DNA of 15,315 bases from DASWHX01 sp036397995 (GTDB lineage: Bacteria > Bacteroidota > Bacteroidia > Cytophagales > Cyclobacteriaceae): the NCBI GenBank assembly GCA_036397995.1, contig DASWHX010000008.1, positions 1 to 15,315 on the forward strand, in the 5' to 3' direction. This document shows positions 7,949 to 15,315 of the stretch, piece after piece (the stretch's first letter is position 1; the number at the start of each line of letters is the position of its first letter). The notes under the pieces were generated by a model. That model did not search any database and had not been told where the DNA came from. It saw only the letters and a program-made list of their open reading frames with translations. Made by a program: the position numbers and the translations under genes.

Positions 7949-10900
7949 ATGGTCAAAGGGCTCACCAGGTTAATACTCACATTACTTTTCTTTCAAACCA
8001 CGATTTCATCATGGTCTCAGTCATCCTCGCCACTTAATAATTCTGAATTTTACTTTAACCAGGGCGTTGAATTGATTGATAAAGCCAATTTCAGTGCTGC
8101 AAGAAGTAATTTCGAAAAATATCTCAATCAGAATACTAATGAATTCCTCAATGCTGATGCAGAATATTACATTGCTTTTTGTGCAATAAACCTTTTTCAG
8201 GATGATGCGGAAAAATTGTATGACAATTTCATAAAAAAACACCCCACTCATCCAAGTGCTGAAAGTGCGTATTTGGAATTAGCGAACTTTTACTACCGGG
8301 GAAAGAATTATCAAAAAGCAAACGAATATTATCAGAAAGTAAATTTTTCCAGACTGACCACCTCGCGGTGGCAAGAAGCCAATTTTCATGCCGGTTATTC
8401 AAATTTTGCAACCCGCAATTTTGCTGAAGCTCTACCTTACTTTAATGCCATTAAGCGCCAGTCAGGAAAATACTCCGCCGCGTCAAATTATTATGCGGGC
8501 TATGCTGAATTTCAGGTTGAAGATTTTACTTCCGCTGTCGAAGATCTGGAAAGGGCGGAAAAGGAACCTGCATATAAAATTCAGGTCCCTCATATGTTAA
8601 TAAGTTCTTATTACAAACTTGCCCGGTACGAGAAGGCTATTTCTTATGGTGAAAAAGTTTTAGAAGAAAACGACAGGCTTGCTCAATCATCCGAAATTTA
8701 CCTGGTTACCGGAGATTCCCACTTTGCCCTTAAACAATACCCGGAAGCATCAGAATATTATGAACTTTATCAAGAATTGGCGGGAAGCCAGGCCTCGCCC
8801 GTTATCCAGTTTAAGATTGGGTTTGCCCACCTTAGTGCAGGTAAAGATCAAATGGCCGAGGAAGCATTGAAAAAGGTTGCCATCCAAAATGATGATGCCG
8901 GATATCTTGCCTCCTATTATCTTGGTACAATTTATGCGAAACAAAAGAATTTTGAATTTGCCATCACATCATTTGAAAAGTCAAAAAGGTATTCTGAAGA
9001 TAAAACCATCGCGGAAGAATCTCTATTTAACCTTGCCAAAATCAATTTTGAGTCGGATAAGCCTGGTCAGGCTGTTACTCATTTTAATGAATTTTTGAAA
9101 GCCTATCCAAACAGTAATCATAAACGGGAAGCCAACGAACTTCTGTCCAGATCACTTTTAAATTCCAGTAATTATGATTTAGCCATTTTACATATTGAAA
9201 CTCTCCCATCAATAGGCAGTGAGGTTGCCCGGGTGTATCAGAAAGCAACCTTCCTCAAAGGTGTCGAATTGTTCAACAAAAGAAATTTTCCCGCCGCAGT
9301 TGAGTATTGGAGCAAATCGCTTAAGCATCCATTTGATAATGAACTCGTAGTCGACGCACACCTTTGGAAAGGTGAAGCATATTCCATCGGGAGAAGATTT
9401 GATGAAGCTATAGAATCCTACCTGACCGTTCTCGGTAATAGAAGTGTAGGTGAAAGCACGATATTAAAAGCCCGCTATGGAATTGGGTATGCATACTTTA
9501 ATACAAAAGATTATGACCGTGCTTTGGTTCATTTCCGCGAATATGTTCGGGCAGGTTCCGGGTTAGTAAACTCGAGCAATTTCCAGGATGCACAGCTAAG
9601 ACTTGCAGATTGTTACTACGTGGCCAAATCCTATTCTGAAGCATTAACCTATTACCGGCGAATTAGTGAGTCTGGCCCCGAGAAAGCATATGCTTTCCTC
9701 CAGATAGGTATTATCCAGTCGTTACAAAACAATATGCCGGCCGCAAAAGCATCCTTTGAGAAAGTAATCAATGATTATTCCAGATCAAGATATCTCGATG
9801 ATGCTATGTTTGAAAGGGCGCAAATTGATTTTGAACGAGGTTTCAACCAGGAAGCAATAGTTTGGTTTGACAAACTGGTAAACAATAATCCTCAAAGTAA
9901 ATTTACACCCTTTGCAATTCAACGCAGGGCTATTGCGAATTATAACCTGAAAGAGTATAACAAGACAATAGAGGATTATGTTTTTTTCCTGAAGGAACAC
10001 CCTGGCCATAAAGAAGTAAATAACGTGTTGCTTGGTTTGCAGGATGCCCTGGCAATTCAAAACAGAACTTCAGAATTTCAGAACTACCTGGATGAGTTCA
10101 AGGATAATAATCCAACACAGAAAGGTTTGGAAGCTGTGGAATACCAGGCAGCAAAAAATCTTTACTTCGCCCAGGATTATGAAAGAGCAATTCCAGGATT
10201 CAAAGCATTTATTGACAATTATCCGGATGATATTAATGTGATTGAAGCTCGTTATTATCTCGCGGAATCTTATTACCGGTCAGAAAAGAACGAAGATGCG
10301 CTTAAGATCTATTCGGAACTGTTGAACGACAGAACTTTTTCAGAGATCAGCAGAGTTATTCAAAGAATAGCGGAAATTGAGCAGAAGGAAAAAAGACTTG
10401 AAAATGCAATACATTTCTATCATCAACTGCTTACAGTTGCATCAAATAAACGACAACAATATGTGGCTTGGTCCGGATTGATGGAGTCTCATTTTGCTGC
10501 TTACAATTATGACTCCGTTCAATATTATGCACAAACCATATTGGATAGGGGCGCCGCAAGTCCTGATGGCATCAATAAAGCAACTTTATACCAGGGAAAA
10601 GCTTCTTATTCAATGGGAGATTTTGAACGCGCCAAGGATAGCTTCATTAACACCCTCAATACGGCCAAGGATGAATATGGAGCGGAGGCTCAGTATTTGC
10701 TGGCCGAAATTCTCCATCTTGAGGAGCAATTTAAGCAATCCAATGAAGCCCTGTTTGATTTGCATAAAACCTTCAGCAGCTACCAGCTCTGGTACGATAA
10801 GTCCTTCCTGCTAATTGCTGATAATTTTGTTAAAATGAGTGAAACATTTCAGGCTGCCCAAACACTGCAATCCCTGATAGATAATTCAACCCTTAGCTTT

Positions 10901-11008
10901 ATTGTTGATCAGGCTAAGTTAAAACTGGCAGCGATAACCAAGGCGCCACAACTTGACAGCATAAAAACGGATACAACCCGGGAAAGAAGGGAGGGAAAGA
11001 ATGAATAA
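7949..11008 (+). CDS. Large exported tetratricopeptide-repeat protein
   Basis: The 1019-residue protein has a signal peptide (residues 1-23, ending SWSQ, with basic K and R before the hydrophobic core), so it is periplasmic or attached to the outer membrane; there is no lipobox. The rest, from about 30 to 995, is an almost unbroken array of TPR-type helix pairs. Clear units include YRGKNYQKANEYYQKV (116-131), LKQYPEASEYYELY (261-274), GRRFDEAIESYLTVL (481-495), NTKDYDRALVHFREYV (518-533) and SYSEALTYYRRI (561-572). Later units are AQDYERAIPGFKAFIDNYP (741-759) and SMGDFERAKDSFINTL (888-903). Such arrays are protein-binding scaffolds; periplasmic relatives include CpoB/YbgF of Tol-Pal and BamD-like proteins. 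The tail (about 1004-1019) is charged and disordered. An in-frame TGA shortly upstream fixes the start near 7949. Its stop overlaps the next gene by 8 bases, so translation is probably coupled to the barrel. The binding partner is not evident. Confidence 0.9.
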   Translation: MVKGLTRLILTLLFFQTTISSWSQSSSPLNNSEFYFNQGVELIDKANFSAARSNFEKYLNQNTNEFLNADAEYYIAFCAINLFQDDAEKLYDNFIKKHPTHPSAESAYLELANFYYRGKNYQKANEYYQKVNFSRLTTSRWQEANFHAGYSNFATRNFAEALPYFNAIKRQSGKYSAASNYYAGYAEFQVEDFTSAVEDLERAEKEPAYKIQVPHMLISSYYKLARYEKAISYGEKVLEENDRLAQSSEIYLVTGDSHFALKQYPEASEYYELYQELAGSQASPVIQFKIGFAHLSAGKDQMAEEALKKVAIQNDDAGYLASYYLGTIYAKQKNFEFAITSFEKSKRYSEDKTIAEESLFNLAKINFESDKPGQAVTHFNEFLKAYPNSNHKREANELLSRSLLNSSNYDLAILHIETLPSIGSEVARVYQKATFLKGVELFNKRNFPAAVEYWSKSLKHPFDNELVVDAHLWKGEAYSIGRRFDEAIESYLTVLGNRSVGESTILKARYGIGYAYFNTKDYDRALVHFREYVRAGSGLVNSSNFQDAQLRLADCYYVAKSYSEALTYYRRISESGPEKAYAFLQIGIIQSLQNNMPAAKASFEKVINDYSRSRYLDDAMFERAQIDFERGFNQEAIVWFDKLVNNNPQSKFTPFAIQRRAIANYNLKEYNKTIEDYVFFLKEHPGHKEVNNVLLGLQDALAIQNRTSEFQNYLDEFKDNNPTQKGLEAVEYQAAKNLYFAQDYERAIPGFKAFIDNYPDDINVIEARYYLAESYYRSEKNEDALKIYSELLNDRTFSEISRVIQRIAEIEQKEKRLENAIHFYHQLLTVASNKRQQYVAWSGLMESHFAAYNYDSVQYYAQTILDRGAASPDGINKATLYQGKASYSMGDFERAKDSFINTLNTAKDEYGAEAQYLLAEILHLEEQFKQSNEALFDLHKTFSSYQLWYDKSFLLIADNFVKMSETFQAAQTLQSLIDNSTLSFIVDQAKLKLAAITKAPQLDSIKTDTTRERREGKNE

Positions 11009-12683
11009 TATAGTGAATCATTACTTAATTAAATTGGTACTAACTTGTTGCTTCTCAATATTATATATTTCGGCTAGTTTAACATTTGGGCAGACTTGGG
11101 AGGAGCAGCCTGGTGAAATTGAAGAAGCGGAAGTGGTGATTGAAAAGAATATCAAAATTGTATTACCTTTCGCGGCCAGAAATTTTGAAAAAATCCCACC
11201 CCAACCTGTATCCATCAGGCCTGGTGCATTAACTTATTCGTTCGCATCCTTTCTGCCTGTTATTCAACCTATTAATCCCAGGCTAAGGGTGGTAACTATA
11301 AGTGATGAAGAAATAAGCAAGCTATATGGTGGATATTTGAAAGCAGGGTTTGGTAATTATACATCGCCCTTGCTGAATGCATATATCTTCACCAAAAGAA
11401 ATGAAAAATTCAGCCTGGGTGCATTTGGCAATTACCTGAGTTCCTTCAGGGGCCCTGTTGACAAAAAAAACTCTGCCAGTTCTGATTTGAATCTTGGCGT
11501 TACCGGAAGTATTCATGGAGAAGATGTTTTTCTACGATCTGAAATTGACTATTCAAGACTTGGAAGATATTTCTATGGATATCAGGATGGTTTGCTTGTG
11601 GACCGCGATACAATACAGCAAATAATAAACAGGTTTAATGTCAGATTAAATTTGTCAGGCGAACTATCAACTACACCATGGTTATACAATCTTGGAGCAG
11701 GTTACCGGTATATTGGCGATGAATATGATGCAACAGAAAATGAAGCCAGAATTAGTGGCGGCCTGGGTTACAAACTGGATGCGGACGGCAAAATTGTTCT
11801 GGATGCGGAATATATGAATTTGGGCAGAAGCGATAATTTGATAGATGGCTTGAACAGGAATTTACTGCAGATTGCTCCCGCCTATCATTTTACCTATAAC
11901 AAGATCCAGATTCTGGCAGGAATTAATATGACTGTTGAAAATGACACGATTAAGGGACTGAATAAATTTCACCTGTATCCTGATATCAATGCTACATTTA
12001 ATATTAGCGGCAGCCTGAGTTTATATGGTGGCATAAATGGTAAAATAAACGTTCGCAGCCTGGATTATTGGTTGCAGGAGAATCCCTTCCTGAACGAGAA
12101 TACCCCCATTTTTCATAGTAACCAAAATCTGGAGGTTTACGGAGGCCTTTACGGTCAGCTTGTGAATCCCCTTGGATTCCAGCTTGGAGCTTCCATCGCC
12201 TCGGTGAAAAATATGTCTTACCTGGTGAATGATTCTCAGGATATCTCAAGATTCACTTTGGTTTACGATTCGATGAAAACGTCAATTGCGAATGTATTTG
12301 GTCAACTTAGCCTTCAAAAGGAACAAGCAAGAATCTGGTTTAGAGGAGACTATTGGGGTTATAATACCGGTGCAGTCCAGGAAGCGTGGCATTTGCCATC
12401 TTTTGAGATTACAGCCGGCACAAAGATTAACATTTATGAGAAGATTATGGTTTCAGGAAATTTTAAGTCTTTATTTGGAATTAAGGCTTATGATCCTGTA
12501 AGTCAATTATCTATAGATCTTGATCCGGTTCTGAAACTTGACATTGAAGTTGAATATTTACTTTCAAAAATAGCGGGTATATTCGTTCAGGCGAATAATG
12601 TTATTTCGTCCCCAAATGAAGCTTATTTCAGGTATCCATCCCGTGGCTTCCAGGTAATTGGAGGATTAACCTTCTCGTTTTAG
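11001..12683 (+). CDS. Plug-less outer-membrane beta-barrel protein (TonB-dependent-receptor-like)
   Basis: The 560-residue protein has a signal peptide (about 1-30, ending LTFG) and a mature N-terminal segment of roughly 75 residues. A long run of alternating amphipathic strands starts near 109 (YGGYLKAGFGNYTSPLLNAY) and continues to a classic outer-membrane C-terminus, GGLTFSF, with terminal Phe. Strand signatures with aromatic girdles recur, for example LGAGYRYIGDEYD, GGLGYKLDADGKIVLDAEY and YGGINGKINVRS. No plug domain and no CarboxypepD_reg domain are present, although related proteins are often labelled TonB-dependent receptor. The N-terminal segment has EVVIEKNIKIVLP at 44-56, resembling a TonB box. 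Barrel size suggests perhaps 16-20 strands, an estimate from length. The start overlaps the TPR gene by 8 bases, so the two products are likely made together and may bind each other. The substrate or role is unknown. Confidence 0.87.
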   Translation: MNNIVNHYLIKLVLTCCFSILYISASLTFGQTWEEQPGEIEEAEVVIEKNIKIVLPFAARNFEKIPPQPVSIRPGALTYSFASFLPVIQPINPRLRVVTISDEEISKLYGGYLKAGFGNYTSPLLNAYIFTKRNEKFSLGAFGNYLSSFRGPVDKKNSASSDLNLGVTGSIHGEDVFLRSEIDYSRLGRYFYGYQDGLLVDRDTIQQIINRFNVRLNLSGELSTTPWLYNLGAGYRYIGDEYDATENEARISGGLGYKLDADGKIVLDAEYMNLGRSDNLIDGLNRNLLQIAPAYHFTYNKIQILAGINMTVENDTIKGLNKFHLYPDINATFNISGSLSLYGGINGKINVRSLDYWLQENPFLNENTPIFHSNQNLEVYGGLYGQLVNPLGFQLGASIASVKNMSYLVNDSQDISRFTLVYDSMKTSIANVFGQLSLQKEQARIWFRGDYWGYNTGAVQEAWHLPSFEITAGTKINIYEKIMVSGNFKSLFGIKAYDPVSQLSIDLDPVLKLDIEVEYLLSKIAGIFVQANNVISSPNEAYFRYPSRGFQVIGGLTFSF

Positions 12684-12686
12684 CCT

Positions 12687-12704
12687 TTCCGGGCTGTTCC
12701 GGAA
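12687..12704 (+). other. Short hairpin just after the barrel stop codon
   Basis: TTCCGG and CCGGAA form a perfect 6-base stem with a 6-base loop, 3 bases past the stop. No T-run follows directly; the nearest T-rich tract is about 50 bases on. It could slow 3' decay or mark the end of a transcript, but it does not qualify as a standard terminator. Confidence 0.3.
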
Positions 12705-12803
12705 CTGAAATATCTTCAAGGCAACCCTTCCATTGCCATTTATTACAGAAAATTCTTAATTTTTTTTAATAATTGGGTTTTTTTAAGGTTTAATATTTAT
12801 TTC

Positions 12804-12811
12804 TAACTTTA
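12804..12811 (+). promoter_or_regulatory. Weak candidate -7 element ahead of the SPOR-ExbB-ExbD-TonB genes
   Basis: TAACTTTA differs from TAnnTTTG only in the last base and lies 27 bases before the SPOR start. A T-rich tract (12774-12784) occupies the -33 region, with TTTT ending 19 bases upstream, but no proper TTTG. The 155-base gap before the SPOR gene is the only sizeable break in the cluster, which makes an internal promoter plausible. Confidence 0.3.
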
Positions 12812-12838
12812 GGAAATTAAAATAATAACGATAAGTCC

Positions 12839-13594
12839 ATGGCAAAGAAAAGAAATGACGATGATGATATAAATGAAGAATTCGGACAAGATTCTTCCGA
12901 CGATATCAATGAAGCGGATGATAATTTTGGATTGCCGGATGTAGAATATAAAACTTTGGATGAATCAGATGAACCAAAGCCGGAATCGGAGGGTTCAGAA
13001 TCTGAAAAGAAAAGCCAGGTTTATAGTCAGACATCTTACTCTTCCGAAGAGAGAGCATCATCCAATTCGGGTTATGAACCACCTAAAGCTGAATCAATTG
13101 CACCCAAGCTAATTCTGTTTGCCGTGTTGCTGATTATTGCAGCGGGTGCCATCTGGTATTTTGGATTTTATTCACCTGCACAAAAAGCCGAACAAGCCAG
13201 AATTGAACAGCAAAGACAAGCGGCAGAAGCTGAGGAAGCTGCCAGAAGAGCGGAGCAGCAAAGGCTGGCAAGAGAAAGGGCAGTACAGGACAGTTTAGCC
13301 AGGGTAGCGGCCGCCCAGGCTGAGGTTCCGGAAGTTGGTATCATGACCACAATTTCCGGCCGGACCGGGCGTTATTATGTTGTAGTGGGCAGCTTTGTTG
13401 ATGATGACCTTGCCAAAGACCTTGCGAACAAATTGGGCCAGGACGGTATAAATACATCTCTAATTCCTCCCTGGGGTACTAGAAAATTCTACCGGCTTGC
13501 AATGTCAGATTTGGAAAGTTTTGACGAAGCACAGGCCAGGGCGGATGAACTAAAACCAACATATGGAGAAGGCCTTTGGGTATTAAAGTATTGA
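12839..13594 (+). CDS. Single-pass membrane protein with C-terminal SPOR domain
   Basis: The 251-residue product has a very acidic, Ser-rich N-terminal region (1-88), followed by one membrane helix (about 90-110, LILFAVLLIIAAGAIWYFGF). Next comes an Ala/Glu/Gln/Arg-rich helix, probably coiled coil (114-161). The SPOR domain spans about 176-251 (RYYVVVGSFVDDDLAKDLANKL, then FYRLAMSDLESFDEAQARADEL and GLWVLKY). SPOR domains bind denuded glycan strands of peptidoglycan, usually at the division septum. Topology is inferred as acidic tail in the cytoplasm and SPOR domain in the periplasm. The stop codon forms TGATG with the start of the ExbB-like gene, so the two are translationally coupled. This links a peptidoglycan-binding protein to a proton-driven motor. 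The membrane helix with a long cytoplasmic tail makes it resemble FtsN or DamX in layout, not a secreted amidase fragment. Confidence 0.92.
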   Translation: MAKKRNDDDDINEEFGQDSSDDINEADDNFGLPDVEYKTLDESDEPKPESEGSESEKKSQVYSQTSYSSEERASSNSGYEPPKAESIAPKLILFAVLLIIAAGAIWYFGFYSPAQKAEQARIEQQRQAAEAEEAARRAEQQRLARERAVQDSLARVAAAQAEVPEVGIMTTISGRTGRYYVVVGSFVDDDLAKDLANKLGQDGINTSLIPPWGTRKFYRLAMSDLESFDEAQARADELKPTYGEGLWVLKY

Positions 13595-14277
13595 TGATTT
13601 TACTGCAGATTTCAACAACTTCTCCTGATTCGTTGAATACGGGTACCGGAGATGCTACCATGTCAATTTTTGATTTGCTGATTAAAGGAGGGTATATGAT
13701 GTATCCCATCATACTTCTTTCCATCATAGCCGTATACATTTTTGTTGAACGCGTACTCACATTGCGCAGGGCTGCTGAAACCCCTCCTGGATTTATCGAC
13801 AAAATAAAGGGCCTGGTTTTAAGCGGAGATGTGAAAGGAGCTCAACAAAGTTGCGCGCAAACAGATACCCCGATTTCCAAAATGATTGAAAAAGGTCTGG
13901 CCCGCATAGGCAGTCCGCTAAAGAATATTGAAGTTAGTATTGAAAATGTAGGGAAAATTGAAATCTATAAATTGGAGAAAAACCTTGGGCTATTAGCCAC
14001 AATATCAGGGGCCGCTCCAATGCTTGGATTTTTGGGCACTGTCCTCGGAATGATCCAGGCATTTATTGCAATCGCGCAGGAAGAAGGTTCAGTAAGTCCA
14101 AAGTTGCTTTCGGAAGGGATCTATGAGGCTATGATTACTACCGCTGCCGGCTTATTTGTTGGAATACTTGCTTACCTGGGTTATAACTACCTGGTTACCC
14201 GGGTGCAGAAGGTAGTTCACAGCATGGAATTTTCCTCCATTGATTTCATTGATCTGCTTCAAAAACCCAAAAGTTAA
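13594..14277 (+). CDS. exbB: MotA/TolQ/ExbB family proton channel protein
   Basis: This is the inner-membrane channel component that, with ExbD/TolR, uses the proton gradient to power TonB or TolA. The 227-residue reading starts at ATG 13594, which overlaps the SPOR stop codon (TGATG). A TTG at 13576 would extend it by six residues inside the SPOR gene and is less likely. After a short periplasmic start (PDSLNTGTGDAT), the first membrane helix is about residues 34-53 (YMMYPIILLSIIAVYIFVER). A cytoplasmic domain (about 54-128) follows, and the other two helices are near 130-160 and 180-200. The conserved pore regions are present: APMLGFLGTVLGM with Thr149 and ITTAAGLFVG with Thr182/183, matching the threonines lining the channel in ExbB and TolQ. 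ExbB and TolQ cannot be told apart by sequence alone here. Confidence 0.93.
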   Translation: MILLQISTTSPDSLNTGTGDATMSIFDLLIKGGYMMYPIILLSIIAVYIFVERVLTLRRAAETPPGFIDKIKGLVLSGDVKGAQQSCAQTDTPISKMIEKGLARIGSPLKNIEVSIENVGKIEIYKLEKNLGLLATISGAAPMLGFLGTVLGMIQAFIAIAQEEGSVSPKLLSEGIYEAMITTAAGLFVGILAYLGYNYLVTRVQKVVHSMEFSSIDFIDLLQKPKS

Positions 14278-14283
14278 AATAAA

Positions 14284-14673
14284 ATGGATCTGAAATCCAG
14301 ACATAGAGTTGATGCAGCCTTTAGCATGTCTTCCATGACAGACATAATCTTTCTTCTGTTGATCTTTTTTATGCTGACGGCATCCTTTGTAACTCCGTCC
14401 GGGTTGCCTGTAAATCTTCCAACAAGCAAAAGCACCACCATAGTGATGCAGAAAGTTTCGGTTTCCATCACCAATGATTTGCAATATTTCGTAAACAACA
14501 GAAGGGTAGATAAAGCTGATTTGGAAACAGCTTTGGCAAGAGAATTGAATGGTCAGGAAGGAGTAGTATCATTGCATGTGGATAAAAATGTCACTACAGA
14601 ACATTTAATATATGTCGCGGGAATTGCTACATCATTAAAAGCCAGGGTTTCCGTGGTCGCAAAGCCAAATTAA
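14284..14673 (+). CDS. exbD: ExbD/TolR family biopolymer transport protein
   Basis: ExbD is the single-helix partner inserted in the ExbB pore. The 129-residue length is normal. The N-terminal cytoplasmic end is basic (LKSRHRVD), and the membrane helix spans about 19-37. It contains the essential proton-carrying aspartate, Asp20, in SSMTDIIFLLLIFFML. The periplasmic part (40-129) has the family's beta-alpha-beta fold, for example VSVSITNDLQYFVNNRRVD and VVSLHVDKNVTTEHLIYVAG. The gene begins 6 bases after the ExbB stop and ends one base before the TonB start. Only one ExbD copy is present here, whereas Bacteroidota TonB loci often carry two. Confidence 0.93.
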   Translation: MDLKSRHRVDAAFSMSSMTDIIFLLLIFFMLTASFVTPSGLPVNLPTSKSTTIVMQKVSVSITNDLQYFVNNRRVDKADLETALARELNGQEGVVSLHVDKNVTTEHLIYVAGIATSLKARVSVVAKPN

Positions 14674-14674
14674 G

Positions 14675-15315
14675 ATGTCTGAATTAGAGGAAAAGAAGAA
14701 CAGGAAAATTGGATGGTCAGTCTCCATCGGCGTTCATTTGGCCGTATTTCTGCTATTTTTGTTTCTGCTTGCCTGGAGGGAACCCAACCCGCCTTATCCA
14801 GAATATGGTATTGAAATAAATTTTGGCCTGGATGATGCCGGCACAGGAAATATTCAACCTGAAAATGAAGCTGCTGATGAGGAAGAAACCAAAGAACCTT
14901 CCATCGAGGAAACCACGAAACAGGTAGAAGACCAACCTGAAATGACCGGGCAATCCGAAGAGATTCCGGAAGTAATTGAAAATGAAGATGCTCCTGAGAT
15001 AGTAGAGGAGAAGCCTGTTGAAAAACCGGTAACCACACCGGTTGTTAAGGAAGAGGCGAAAAAGGAAGAAACGAAGCCCGTTGAAAAGCCCGCCACAGTT
15101 GCGGAAACTACTCCCAAGAAGGAAACAACACAGCAAACAGAAACTTCAGAGTCAACCAGCCAGGGAGATAATGCAAGCAAAACCGGTGACAAGGGTGACC
15201 CGCAGGGTGATCTGGATTCAAGGGCTTTGTATGGAAATAAGGGCGGTGGTGATGGAGGCAACAGCCTTGAATTAACCGGTTGGGATTGGGGTGACAAACC
15301 TAAAGAAGATCCGTA
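14675..15315 (+). CDS. tonB: TonB-like energy transducer (partial, C-terminal domain outside window)
   Basis: ATG at 14675 follows the ExbD stop (14671-14673) after one base, and the frame stays open to the window end (213 codons, no stop). After a charged cytoplasmic start (MSELEEKKNRK), a membrane helix at about 13-34 carries His21 (SVSIGVHLAVFLLF), matching the helix histidine needed for TonB energy coupling. The periplasmic part is long and very rich in Glu, Lys, Pro and Thr (about 60-165), with repeats such as EKPVEKPV and KPVEKPAT, typical of a periplasm-spanning linker. A glycine-rich GNKGGGDGGNS precedes LELTGWDWGDKP (about 198-209), the start of a C-terminal segment often seen in Bacteroidota TonB proteins. 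The receptor-binding domain would lie beyond base 15315. TonB versus TolA function is not decided. Confidence 0.9.
   Translation, partial: MSELEEKKNRKIGWSVSIGVHLAVFLLFLFLLAWREPNPPYPEYGIEINFGLDDAGTGNIQPENEAADEEETKEPSIEETTKQVEDQPEMTGQSEEIPEVIENEDAPEIVEEKPVEKPVTTPVVKEEAKKEETKPVEKPATVAETTPKKETTQQTETSESTSQGDNASKTGDKGDPQGDLDSRALYGNKGGGDGGNSLELTGWDWGDKPKEDP

Noticed and set aside
13576..13596. TTG start for the ExbB-like gene
   Set aside because: ATG at 13594 in TGATG overlap with the SPOR stop is a stronger start, and the six extra residues do not look like family sequence.
14854..15297. Long antisense open frames opposite the TonB-like gene (147, 127 and 122 codons)
   Set aside because: They arise from the biased Glu/Lys/Pro/Thr codons of the TonB linker; their translations are low-complexity Ser/Phe/Leu-rich and three different frames are open at once.
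1..15315. tRNA, rRNA, CRISPR array, IS element or phage genes
   Set aside because: No cloverleaf sequence, regularly spaced repeats, transposase or integrase motifs, or terminal inverted repeats were found on either strand.

Overview
The window looks like chromosomal DNA of a Bacteroidota bacterium, probably of the Cytophagales type. The evidence is a TonB-dependent receptor with an N-terminal CarboxypepD_reg-like domain, acidic-tagged lipoproteins, AT-rich DNA without Shine-Dalgarno sites, and promoter boxes of the TTTG / TAnnTTTG kind used by this phylum. The order-level guess is inference. Ten genes lie wholly inside the window and two are cut by its ends. No RNA gene, IS element, CRISPR array or long repeat was seen, and no gene-free gap exceeds about 180 bases.

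Left part (1-5806). A leftward lipoprotein gene of unknown function (cut at base 1) has a well-formed promoter with an inverted repeat across its -7 box. Diverging from it is a tight rightward set: a full-length TonB-dependent receptor, an M28-family zinc peptidase lipoprotein and a FemAB/GNAT-like acyltransferase that starts at TTG two codons after the peptidase stop codon, in the same frame. The three are probably co-transcribed.

Middle (5807-7854). A convergent leftward gene encodes a small exported TolB/WD40-like beta-propeller protein. A divergent rightward gene, holA, encodes the delta subunit of the DNA polymerase III clamp loader.

Right part (7949-15315). This is an envelope cluster, all rightward: a 1019-residue exported TPR protein; a 560-residue plug-less outer-membrane beta-barrel overlapping it by 8 bases; a membrane-anchored SPOR protein with an acidic cytoplasmic tail and a charged helix; then an ExbB/TolQ-type channel protein, ExbD, and a TonB-like energy transducer cut by the window end. 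Junctions are very tight (8-base overlap, TGATG, 6-base gap, 1-base gap), with one 155-base break before the SPOR gene. The parts resemble a Tol-Pal-type machine: a proton-driven inner-membrane motor, a periplasm-spanning arm, a peptidoglycan-binding SPOR protein, a CpoB/YbgF-like TPR protein and an outer-membrane partner. The families are read from the sequence. That they form one dedicated system is my hypothesis.
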